DNA of 64,000 nucleotides from UBA6197 sp047638075 (GTDB lineage Bacteria > Pseudomonadota > Alphaproteobacteria > Rhodobacterales > Rhodobacteraceae): assembly GCF_047638075.1 (NCBI RefSeq), contig NZ_JBLJBV010000018.1, positions 8,928-72,927 of the forward strand. The letters are read 5' to 3'. The notes under the pieces are model-generated. The model did not search any database. It saw only the letters and a program-made list of their open reading frames with translations, and was not told where the DNA came from. Positions 46,538-55,300 of this stretch are shown here, in pieces. Both the position numbers and the translations under genes were made by a program. Each line of letters starts with the position of its first letter. Positions within the stretch are counted from its first letter, which is position 1.

Positions 46538-47548
46538 ATGCTGCAACAGCAACTGGTTCCCTCGCCTATTTCAGCAACGGTGGATTTCGCGGCCGAGGGC
46601 GTCCACCACGGGTTTTTGCGGCTACCCTACAGCCGCGATGATGCCGCCTGGGGGTCAGTGATGACCCCCATTACCGTGATCAAGAATGGCGACGGGCCGA
46701 CCGCAGTGTTGACCGGCGCGAACCATGGCGACGAATACGAAGGCCCGATTGCGCTGTTCGATCTGGCCGCCCGCCTTAGCGCGGATGAGGTGACGGGCCG
46801 TGTGATCATCATTCCGGCGATGAATTATCCGGCCTTTCAGGCGGCAACCCGAACCTCGCCTATTGACCGCGGCAACCTGAACCGCGCCTTTCCCGGAAGG
46901 CCGGATGGCACCGTTACCCAAAAGATTGCCGATTATTTCCAACGGGTTTTGTTGCCAATGGCGGATTATGTGCTCGATTTCCATTCCGGCGGCAAGACCT
47001 TGGACTTTTTGCCGTTTTGCGCCGCCCATATCGTGCCGGACAAGATGCAAGAGGCGCGTTCATTTGAACTGGTGCGCGCCTTTGGGGCCCCCTATTCGGT
47101 CAAGATGCTGGAAATTGACGCGGTTGGCATGTATGACACCGCCGCCGAGGAAATGGGCAAGATTTTTGTGACCACCGAACTGGGCGGCGGCGGCACGGCC
47201 AGCGCCTGCACCGCCGAAATCGCCATCCGGGGTGCGCGCAATTTTCTGATCGCGGCCGGCATCATGGCGGGTGAGGTAACAGTGCATCCCACCGAATGGC
47301 TGGATATGCCTGACGATGATTGCTTTACCTTCGCAGAAGATGGCGGGCTGATTCAGTTTCTGGCCGATCTGGGCGACCAGATCACGAAGGGCCAGCCGAT
47401 CGCACGGATTTTTCCGGTGGCGCGCACCGGCCTTGCGCCCATCACCCTTCCGGCGCGCCGCGGCGGGCTGTTTACCGCCCGGCATTTTCCAGGGCTGGTC
47501 AAACCCGGGGATTGTGTTGCCGTGATTGCCGACAAGGTTGAAGCCTAG
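46538..47548 (+). CDS. eutE: N-alpha-acetyl-L-2,4-diaminobutyrate deacetylase EutE/DoeB
   Basis: 336-residue zinc deacylase of the AspA/succinylglutamate desuccinylase family. Zinc ligands are H63 and E66 in GANHGDEYEGP and H149 in YVLDFHSGG, and the RGNLNRAFPG arginine motif binds the carboxylate. It releases acetate to give L-2,4-diaminobutyrate for the Atf transaminase. It starts 4 bases after eutD and is the last gene of the operon. Confidence 0.92.
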   Translation: MLQQQLVPSPISATVDFAAEGVHHGFLRLPYSRDDAAWGSVMTPITVIKNGDGPTAVLTGANHGDEYEGPIALFDLAARLSADEVTGRVIIIPAMNYPAFQAATRTSPIDRGNLNRAFPGRPDGTVTQKIADYFQRVLLPMADYVLDFHSGGKTLDFLPFCAAHIVPDKMQEARSFELVRAFGAPYSVKMLEIDAVGMYDTAAEEMGKIFVTTELGGGGTASACTAEIAIRGARNFLIAAGIMAGEVTVHPTEWLDMPDDDCFTFAEDGGLIQFLADLGDQITKGQPIARIFPVARTGLAPITLPARRGGLFTARHFPGLVKPGDCVAVIADKVEA

Positions 47549-47561
47549 AGACCCGCGCCGG

Positions 47562-47578
47562 GGGGCCGGTCCGGCCCC
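47562..47578. terminator. Hairpin between convergent eutE and TDT-channel genes
   Basis: A GC stem (GGGGCC/GGCCCC around GGTCC) fills the 30-base gap between eutE and the convergent channel gene and abuts the stop codon of the latter. It lacks T-tracts; bidirectional termination is likely from position. Confidence 0.45.
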
Positions 47579-48673
47579 TCAGCCTGGATTGCGCACCAGG
47601 CGGTAGATCAACGCGCCAAAGGTCAGCAGCCAGGCCGCCATGGCAATCAGGGCAAAGCCGCTTGTCAATAGGTGCAGGAAATCCAGCTCCAACGCCTCTG
47701 CCATGCGCTGGGTTGCCACTGCGTACATGCCCAGTGGAAACACCGCCCCCCAGTAAAGCGGGTCATAGGTCAGCGGGAACCGCATGTAGATGTGGCGCCA
47801 GAATCCCAGGATCAGCAACATTGGAATCCACCATGTGCCAGAAGCCCAATAAAAGATCGTGAACCCCTTCAAAAACGGCGCGATAGAGTGCAGAAACCCG
47901 GCCTCTTGCGCATTCTTGATCAACAGCGCGCCCGCCAATGTCGAAATCGCCATGGCGCCCATATTGATCCAGTAAGGCGGTGTCAGATCGCTGGGCGAAA
48001 ACGGAAAGAACGTGTAGCGGTAAAAGATCAGCGCCATCAGCCAGATGTAAAGCATCCCGCCCCAAAGCCACATCGACAGCGAAATGAAATCCAGCGCGAT
48101 ACGCTGCGGCGGCGCCATATGCACCGCCAAAAGCGAGGCCAGAACCGCAATCGCCTGCGTCGCTACCACCCCCAACAGCCAGGCGCCGCTGATGCCCCGG
48201 TCCAGTGTCGGCTTTTGTGTCTTGACCGTGAACGCGGTGAAAATGGAATAGGTCAGCACCAGCCACAAAACCAACGCCGCCCACCACAGCACGATCCCCA
48301 TGCCAACCCAGTTGGCCAGCACCACACATTCGCTACCCAGAATGCCGGTCGCGGCGGTTATGGTGAAAAACCCCGCACCGCGCAGATGGTCGATCAGATC
48401 CAGAAAAACCCGGCGCGGGTGCCGCTTGATCCGTAGCAGCGTCAGCCCCCAGAGGATCAGATAAGTTACGCCAGCGACACCAAACAGCAGCCATGCCACC
48501 CCGCGCAACCCGATCTGGCTTGCCGCCAGTGATACGATGCCGGTTGCCATCACCATGCCAAAATAGGCCGGCGACAGGGTTTCGACGTCAGGGTTGAAGA
48601 GGCGGGCCAGCAACGGCCGTGATACCCGCCCGTTGCCGCCCGCCTTTACCGGTTCCATTTGTTCAAGCCGCAT
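47579..48673 (-). CDS. TehA/SLAC1 (TDT) family anion channel or transporter at the end of the nar operon
   Basis: 364-residue inner-membrane protein with about ten hydrophobic segments. The N-terminal LSPAYFGMVMATGIVSLAA and the central WWAALVLWLVLTYSIFTAFTV are typical of the TDT (tellurite-resistance/dicarboxylate transporter) family, which includes SLAC1-type anion channels. The start at 48673 overlaps the foldase gene by 11 bases; an ATG at 48658 is also possible. No NarK-type gene is visible in this cluster, so this protein may carry nitrate or nitrite, but a dicarboxylate cargo cannot be excluded. Confidence 0.75.
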   Translation of the reverse strand: MRLEQMEPVKAGGNGRVSRPLLARLFNPDVETLSPAYFGMVMATGIVSLAASQIGLRGVAWLLFGVAGVTYLILWGLTLLRIKRHPRRVFLDLIDHLRGAGFFTITAATGILGSECVVLANWVGMGIVLWWAALVLWLVLTYSIFTAFTVKTQKPTLDRGISGAWLLGVVATQAIAVLASLLAVHMAPPQRIALDFISLSMWLWGGMLYIWLMALIFYRYTFFPFSPSDLTPPYWINMGAMAISTLAGALLIKNAQEAGFLHSIAPFLKGFTIFYWASGTWWIPMLLILGFWRHIYMRFPLTYDPLYWGAVFPLGMYAVATQRMAEALELDFLHLLTSGFALIAMAAWLLTFGALIYRLVRNPG

Positions 48674-49460
48674 TCAATTTGACGCCGGTGACCGTGGCCT
48701 GTTCCGATAGTTGCGTCACAAAGTCACGCGCGGCATTGGCCCAAGCGGCCTTCTCCAGCATCTCCTGGATGCGGGGGGCGACCGATTCATACGGTAGCAC
48801 ATCGCCAATGGCACGGGCGTCCAGCCGCAGAATATGCAGCCCATAACGGGTTGCCACCGGTGTTGCGGCAATCTCGCCTTCGGTCAGCGCATCCATTGCG
48901 GCCTCAAATTCAGGCACTGTATCGCCTGAAATCAGCTGCCCCAACCTGCCGCCCGATTGCCCCGACGGGCAGGCGCTGTTGCTGCGCGCCAGCGCCTCAA
49001 AGGCGCGCGGGTCCTTGGTGATCTGCGCCAGCAGGGCCGTCGCCTGCGCCTGCACGGCCGCCAGCCCTTCGGCATCGCCGGGGCGAACCGGCAGCAGGAT
49101 ATGCGCGGCCTCATAAAGCGTCGGCGCGCGCCAGCGGTCTGGCGCCGCTTCATAGGCGGCCCGCAGATCGGCGTCAGAGGGCGCCACCGGATCCAGCGCC
49201 TCATCCAACAGCTGCCGGATCAGCGCCTCATCCGCGGTTTCGACCTGTCCTTCGGCTACGGCCTGCGGGTCGGGCGTCAACCCGCGCCGCGCCGCCTCTT
49301 GCAGCAGCAGCGCGCGGATTGCCAGCGCCCGCGCCGCCGCGACCCAGGCCAAACCGGGCTTGGCCTTTGGTGCGGGATGGTTTTGCGCCTCGTCCGCGAT
49401 TGCGGCAGCCGAGATCGCTTCGCCGTTTACTGTCACATCAGATAGTAAGGGTGTCATCAT
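48663..49460 (-). CDS. PpiC-type peptidyl-prolyl isomerase (NifM-like) of the nar operon
   Basis: 265-residue foldase. The parvulin domain lies in the C-terminal half (YEAAHILLPVRPGDAEG, then ACPSGQSGGRLGQLISGDTVPEFEAAM and TRYGLHILRLD). No signal peptide is visible, so a cytoplasmic role in assembling nitrate reductase is more likely than periplasmic folding, by analogy with NifM for nitrogenase. Tandem ATGs at 49460 and 49457 follow the narI stop by 2-5 bases; a longer upstream frame is the shadow of narI. Such genes recur behind narGHJI. Confidence 0.85.
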   Translation of the reverse strand: MMTPLLSDVTVNGEAISAAAIADEAQNHPAPKAKPGLAWVAAARALAIRALLLQEAARRGLTPDPQAVAEGQVETADEALIRQLLDEALDPVAPSDADLRAAYEAAPDRWRAPTLYEAAHILLPVRPGDAEGLAAVQAQATALLAQITKDPRAFEALARSNSACPSGQSGGRLGQLISGDTVPEFEAAMDALTEGEIAATPVATRYGLHILRLDARAIGDVLPYESVAPRIQEMLEKAAWANAARDFVTQLSEQATVTGVKLNAA

Positions 49461-49462
49461 GT

Positions 49463-50161
49463 TCACTCTGCCGGGTGTTTCACGGCACGGTTCTTGGTAC
49501 GCACGATCTGGTAACCGGGGCGCCACAAATAGCGGACAGGCACCGAAAGCATATGCACAAGACGGCTGAACGGGAACAGGGTGAAGATCGTCAGGCCCAC
49601 AAAGACGTGTAGCTGGAACAGGATCGACGCACCCTCGGTATAGCTGGCGGCGTTGGCATCAAAGGTAAAGATCGCCTGCGCCCACTGCATGAACCGCACC
49701 ATTTCACCACCATCAAGATGTTGCAGCGAAATGAAGATCGTCAGCAGCCCCAGGCAAAGCTGCAAAAGCAGCAGCGACAGGATCACAATATCCATCGTCG
49801 ATGAGGTTGCCCGGATCCGCGGGTCCGTCAGCCGGCGGTGAATAAGGATGATCCCCCCTGCCAGCGCCATCACGCCCGCAATGCCACCCACCACAACGGC
49901 CAGGATCTGCTTGGCCTCGTGGCTGATACCCAAGGCTCCAACCAGCCAGATCGGCGTCAAAAGCCCAAAGAAATGCCCAACGAAGATGACCAGCACACCG
50001 ACGTGAAACAGCACCGACCCAAGGATCAACTGTTTGCGTCGCAATAGCTGGGACGACCCCGATTTCCAGGTAAACGGATCGCGGTCAAAACGTGCAATCG
50101 ACCCGATCAATAGCACGCTGAGCGCGATATAAGGGTAGATACCAAAGATAAATCCGTGCAT
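49463..50161 (-). CDS. narI: Respiratory nitrate reductase gamma subunit NarI
   Basis: 232-residue dihaem cytochrome b subunit that takes electrons from quinol and anchors NarGH. Five hydrophobic helices can be seen. Candidate haem-ligand histidines lie in SVLFHVGVLVIFVGHFFG near the N-terminus and LFQLHVFVGLTIFTLFPFSRLVH near the C-terminus. Length matches NarI. It starts 13 bases after narJ. Confidence 0.95.
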   Translation of the reverse strand: MHGFIFGIYPYIALSVLLIGSIARFDRDPFTWKSGSSQLLRRKQLILGSVLFHVGVLVIFVGHFFGLLTPIWLVGALGISHEAKQILAVVVGGIAGVMALAGGIILIHRRLTDPRIRATSSTMDIVILSLLLLQLCLGLLTIFISLQHLDGGEMVRFMQWAQAIFTFDANAASYTEGASILFQLHVFVGLTIFTLFPFSRLVHMLSVPVRYLWRPGYQIVRTKNRAVKHPAE

Positions 50162-50174
50162 CCGGGGTCTCCTT

Positions 50175-50879
50175 CTATTTCGCGGCTGCGGCTTGCGCCG
50201 GGGAAAGGGGGGCAGTCATCTTTGCCAGTATGTCGCGTGATATCGGGCAGCCTGCATTCGGGTCGGGGGCAAAGGTAACCTCGGCCTCTTCCCAAACCGC
50301 ATCCAGGGCTTCCAGATCTTCGGGGTTGTCATCGGGCTGGGCCACGAGGGCGGCGGCGACGCCCTCGCTATCTGCGCCCGCACCCAGGGCGGCCAGCGTG
50401 TTCAACACCGCCGCATAGGGTGTTTCACGGCGGCTTAGCCGGGTGGCCAGCGCCGCGAGGATCGGGCCGGCATCGGCCAGAATTTCCTGCGCTGCCGGCA
50501 AGGGCCGGGTTGACAGAAATTCCAGCAACACCGGCAGGTGGTCGGGCAATTCCGGCCCGACCAGGTCAAACCCGCCGGCGCGGTAGGTTTCCAGCAGATC
50601 CACCATTGCGCCGCCCCGGTCACGGCTTTCGCCGTGGATATGTTCAAACAGGTTCAGCGACAGCGTCCGCGACCGATCGAACAGCAAGACGTAATCCTCT
50701 TGCAGATCGAACAGATCACCGCCCGCGAGATGCTGCAAAAGCGGCTCTAACGCGGCCTTTTGCGGGGTGCTCAATACCGTCTCAGCCTGTAGCACGCTGC
50801 GAATGGCGGGAACGGCCTCTTGCAGATCGGCACTGGGGTAGCTTAGCAGCGCCGACAACGCCTTGAAGGTGCGTATCAT
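50175..50879 (-). CDS. narJ: Nitrate reductase assembly chaperone NarJ
   Basis: 234-residue cytoplasmic chaperone (NarJ/TorD group) that holds NarG during molybdenum-cofactor insertion. Helical family blocks include LSALLSYPSADLQEAVPAIRSVL and LNLFEHIHGESRDRGGAMVDL. The ATG at 50879 was chosen because a GGAGGG site lies 6 bases ahead and it overlaps the narH stop (ATGA); the ATG at 50885 would touch the ribosome site. Confidence 0.94.
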   Translation of the reverse strand: MIRTFKALSALLSYPSADLQEAVPAIRSVLQAETVLSTPQKAALEPLLQHLAGGDLFDLQEDYVLLFDRSRTLSLNLFEHIHGESRDRGGAMVDLLETYRAGGFDLVGPELPDHLPVLLEFLSTRPLPAAQEILADAGPILAALATRLSRRETPYAAVLNTLAALGAGADSEGVAAALVAQPDDNPEDLEALDAVWEEAEVTFAPDPNAGCPISRDILAKMTAPLSPAQAAAAK

Positions 50880-52396
50880 TGCCATCCCTCCGTTGGGGTG
50901 ATGAATTTCCGGCTGCCGAACAGCTTGCCGGGGCTGACCCCGGACGAGCAGCCATTGCTGTCGGTAAAGCCGCAGCCGCCACGCAGGTCATAGGCATCTT
51001 CGACCACCTCGCGGTGGGTCGTGGGGATCACAAAGCGATCCTCATAGTTGGCGATGGCCATCAGCTGATACATCTCATCAATCTGAAGCGGCGTCAGCCC
51101 GACGCGCTTGGCAACGCCAAGGTTGATCACCCCATCCACGGTTTTTGAGCGCATATAGGCACGCATCGCCAGCATCCGCTCCAGCGCGGAAACCACCGGC
51201 GCCTCATCCCCTGCCGTCAGCATATTGGCAAGGTATTGCACCGGAATGCGCAGGCTTTTCACATCTGGCATCCCGTCGCGCGCAGCGATCTGCCCGGCCT
51301 CGGCGGCGGTCTGAATTGGCGACAGCGGCGGGACATACCAAACCATCGGCAAGGTGCGGTATTCGGGGTGCAGCGGAAAGGCGATTTTCCATTCCATCGC
51401 CATCTTCCAGATCGGGGAATTGCGCGCGCCCTCGATCCAGTCTTCGGGGATGCCTTCGGCGCGGGCCGCCGCGATCACAGCCGGATCGTTCGGGTCCAGG
51501 AACACGTCAAGCTGCGCGTCATACAGGTCTTTTTCGCTTTCCACCGAGGCCGCATCCGCGATCTTGTCGGCGTCATAAAGCATCACGCCAATATAGCGGA
51601 TCCGCCCGACGCAGGTTTCCGAACAAACCGTCGGTTGCCCCGATTCCAGCCGCGGATAGCAAAACGTGCATTTTTCCGACTTGCCGGTGGACCAGTTGTA
51701 ATAGACCTTCTTGTAGGGGCAGGCCGAAACGCACATCCGCCAGCCACGACATTTGTCCTGGTCGATCAGCACAACGCCGTCTTCTTCGCGTTTGTAGATA
51801 GCCCCCGAGGGGCAGGCCGACACGCAAGCCGGGTTCAGACAATGTTCGCACAGGCGCGGCAGATACATCATGAACGTCTGTTCATACTGCCCGTACATTT
51901 CCTTCTGGATGCCTTCGAAATTGTAATCCTTGGAACGTTTGGCGAATTCGCCGCCAAGGATTTCTTCCCAGTTCGGCCCCCATTCGATCTTTTCCATCCG
52001 CTCGCCCGAAATCAGTGAACGCGGGCGCGCGGTTGGAAAGGCCTCCATCTCGGGGGCGGATTTCAGATGCTCATAGTCAAAGGTGAACGGCTCGTAATAG
52101 TCGTCGATCTCGGGCAGGTTCGGGTTGCCAAAGATATTGGCCAGGATACGCCATTTTGCGCCCTGTTTGGGCCTGATCTTGCCAGATTTCGTGCGTTCCC
52201 AGCCGCCGTTCCAGCGCTTCTGGTTTTCCCAATCCTTCGGGTAACCGATGCCGGGTTTGGTCTCGACGTTGTTGAACCATGCGTATTCAACCCCGTCACG
52301 GCTGGTCCAGACGTTCTTGCAGGTGACCGAACATGTGTGACACCCGATACATTTGTCCAGGTTCAGCACCATGCCGATTTGCGCGCGCACTCTCAT
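50876..52396 (-). CDS. narH: Respiratory nitrate reductase beta subunit NarH
   Basis: 506-residue iron-sulfur electron-transfer subunit. Cysteine groups start at C16-C19-C22-C26 (KCIGCHTCSVTCKNVW), followed by CEHCLNPACVSACP, then CRGWRMCVSACPYKK, where tryptophan replaces one cysteine as in the [3Fe-4S] site, and CTFCYPRLESGQPTVCSETC. It carries electrons from NarI haem to NarG. Its start overlaps the narG stop by ATGA. Confidence 0.97.
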   Translation of the reverse strand: MRVRAQIGMVLNLDKCIGCHTCSVTCKNVWTSRDGVEYAWFNNVETKPGIGYPKDWENQKRWNGGWERTKSGKIRPKQGAKWRILANIFGNPNLPEIDDYYEPFTFDYEHLKSAPEMEAFPTARPRSLISGERMEKIEWGPNWEEILGGEFAKRSKDYNFEGIQKEMYGQYEQTFMMYLPRLCEHCLNPACVSACPSGAIYKREEDGVVLIDQDKCRGWRMCVSACPYKKVYYNWSTGKSEKCTFCYPRLESGQPTVCSETCVGRIRYIGVMLYDADKIADAASVESEKDLYDAQLDVFLDPNDPAVIAAARAEGIPEDWIEGARNSPIWKMAMEWKIAFPLHPEYRTLPMVWYVPPLSPIQTAAEAGQIAARDGMPDVKSLRIPVQYLANMLTAGDEAPVVSALERMLAMRAYMRSKTVDGVINLGVAKRVGLTPLQIDEMYQLMAIANYEDRFVIPTTHREVVEDAYDLRGGCGFTDSNGCSSGVSPGKLFGSRKFITPTEGWQ

Positions 52397-55300
52397 TCTG
52401 CTGCCTCCACCTTGGCGGGTTTATCCAGCCAATCCACCTTGTCCAATTTGCGCACGATCACGAATTCGTCGCGGTTTGACCCGACCGTGCCGTAGTAGTT
52501 GAAACCATAGCTAAGTTGCGCATACCCACCGATCATGTGGGTGGGTTTGACCACCGTCCGCGTGACCGAGTTGTGGATACCGCCGCGTTTTCCGGTGATC
52601 TGGCTACCCGGCACGTTCACCGTTTTGCCCTGCGCGTGATACATGAACAGCGTGCCTTGCTTGATCCGCTGGCTGACCACACAGCGCGCCGTCAGCACGC
52701 CGTTCGTGTTGAACACCTCGACCCAGTCGTTGTCGACCAGACCGGCCTTTTGCGCATCAATCTCGGATATCCAGACGATCGGCCCCCCCCGGCTTAGGGT
52801 CAGCATGTGCAAATTGTCCGTATAGGTCGAGTGGATGCCCCATTTCTGGTGCGGCGTGATAAAGTTCAGGACCACCGTTTTCGAATTGCCCGCCTTACCC
52901 ACCGCCGGCGCGATGGTTTTCATATCGACCGGCGGACGCCAGGTAACGAAGCCCTCGCCAAAGACCCGCATCCATTGGTGATCCTGATATAGCTGCTGGC
53001 GGCCGCTCAGGGTGCGCCACGGGATCAGTTCATGAACGTTGGTATAGCCCGCGTTATAGCTGACCTCCTCGCTTTCAATCCCCGACCATGTGGGCGATGA
53101 GATGATCTTGCGGGGTTGCGCCGCAATATCGCGGAAGCGGATCTTTTCGTCCTCTTTTGCGGCGGCCAGATGGGCGTGTTCGCGTCCGGTGATCTTTTCC
53201 AGCGCGTGCCATGCCTTGACGGCCACCTCGCCGTTGGTTTCCGGGGCCAGCATCATGATCATTTCGGCCGCATCAATCGCGGTATCCAGCCGGGCCAGAC
53301 CCTTTGTCACGCCTTCTTCTGTCACCTGTCCGTTCAGCGCCTGAAGGTGGTGCACCTCATCCTTGGTATCCCATGCGATGCCCTTGCCCCCATTGCCGAT
53401 CTTTTCCATCAGCGGCCCCATCGAGGCGAACTTCTTGCCAAGGTTGGGGTAATCACGCTCAATCTCGATATAGCTTGGCGCGGTCTTGCCGGGGATCAGG
53501 TCGCACTCGCCCTTTTTCCAGTCAGCCACGACGGATTGTGCAATCTCGCCGGCGGTGTCGTGTTGCAGGGGATGCGCCACGATATCGCTTTCCACACCCA
53601 GAACTTCGGGCGCGATAGCCGAGAACCGGGCGGCGATCAGTTTGAAAATCTCCCAGTCGGTTTTTGATTCATACGCCGGGTCCACCGCCGCTTGCAGCGG
53701 GTGAATGAACGGGTGCATGTCGCTGGTGTTGAGATCGTCTTTTTCATACCAGCTGGCGGTTGGCAAAACGATATCGGAATAGACACAGGTGGTCGACATC
53801 CGGAAATCTAGCGTCACCAGCAGGTCAAGTTTGCCCTTGGGCGCCTCTTCGTGCCATTTCGCCTCAAGCGGCTTTTGCCGCCCTTCTTCGCCCAGATCCT
53901 TGCCCAGAACGCCGTTATCGGTGCCCAGCAGGTGACGCAGGAAGTATTCATGCCCCTTGCCCGATGATCCCAGCAGGTTCGAACGCCAGACAAACAGGTT
54001 GCGTGGCCAGTTTTCGGGCGCATCAGGGTCTTCGCATGACATTTGCAGCGCGCCGGATTTCAGCCCCTCGGCCACATATTCCGCCGCGGATTTGCCCGCC
54101 GCCTTGGCCGCGCGCCCTACCTCAAGCGGGTTGGTTTTCAGCTGCGGCGCAGAGGGCAGCCAGCCCATCCGTTCGGCCTGGATGTTGTAGTCGATCATGC
54201 TGCGTTCGGCCCAGTTGCCCGCAGGCGCGGTGGGCGACACGATTTCACCAGCCGAGATCGTTTCATACCGCCACTGGTTGCTATGGGCATAAAAGGCACT
54301 GGTGCCGTTCATCTGCCGTGGTGGCCGCGCCCAGTCCAGCGCAAAGGCCAGCGCCGTCCAACCGGTCTGCGGGCGCAGTTTTTCCTGCCCCACATAGTGC
54401 GACCAGCCCCCACCGGATTGCCCCACGCAGCCGCACATCACCAGCATGTTGATGATGCCACGATAGGCCATGTCCATATGGTACCAGTGGTTCAGACCGG
54501 CCCCCAGAATGACCATCGACTTGCCGTTTGTCTTTTCGGCATTGTCGGCAAATTCGCGCGCCACGGCGATGATCCGGTCTTTCGGCACGCCGGTGATCTT
54601 TTCCGCCCAGGCCGGCGTAAACGGCACATCGGCATCAAACGAAGTCGCGACGTTTTCACCGCCCAAGCCCCGGTCAAGGCTGTAGTTGGCGCAAAACAGG
54701 TCAAACACCGTTGCCACCAGCGTTTCGCCATCTTTCAGCGCCAGCCGCCGAACCGGGACCGAACGGGTCAGCACCTGGCCGCGGTCATCCTTGACGAAAT
54801 GCGAATGCGCCTCGCCGCCGAAATAGGGAAAGTCCACCCCCACCACGTCGTCGCGGTCGCTGTCCAGAATAAGCGTGGTATTCAGCTCAATTTCGGCGCC
54901 GGCGGCCTTTTCCTCAAGGTTCCATTGCCCGTCCTGCCCCCAGCGGAACCCGACCGAGCCATTCGGCACGACGATATTGCCGGATTTGGCGTCAAAGCCC
55001 ACGGTTTTCCAATCGGGGTTGTTGGCCTCGCCCAGGGCATCGGTGAAATCTGCCGCGCGCAGCATCTGGCCCGGAACCAGCCTGCCGTCTGCGTTTTCTT
55101 CCAACTTCACCAGCAGCGGAAAGTCTGAATATTTGCGGGTGTAATCCTCAAAATACGGCACCTGCCGGTCCAGATGGTATTCGCGCAAGATCACATGGCC
55201 AAAGGCCATCGCCAGCGCGGCATCGGTTCCAGCCTGCGGGTTCAGCCAGATATCGCCAAACTTTGCCGCCTCTGAATAGTCGGGCGAAACCACGGCCGAT

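Noticed and set aside
54043..55128. Plus-strand open frame of about 360 codons inside narG
   Set aside because: narG is intact over its full length on the other strand; the frame has no family features.
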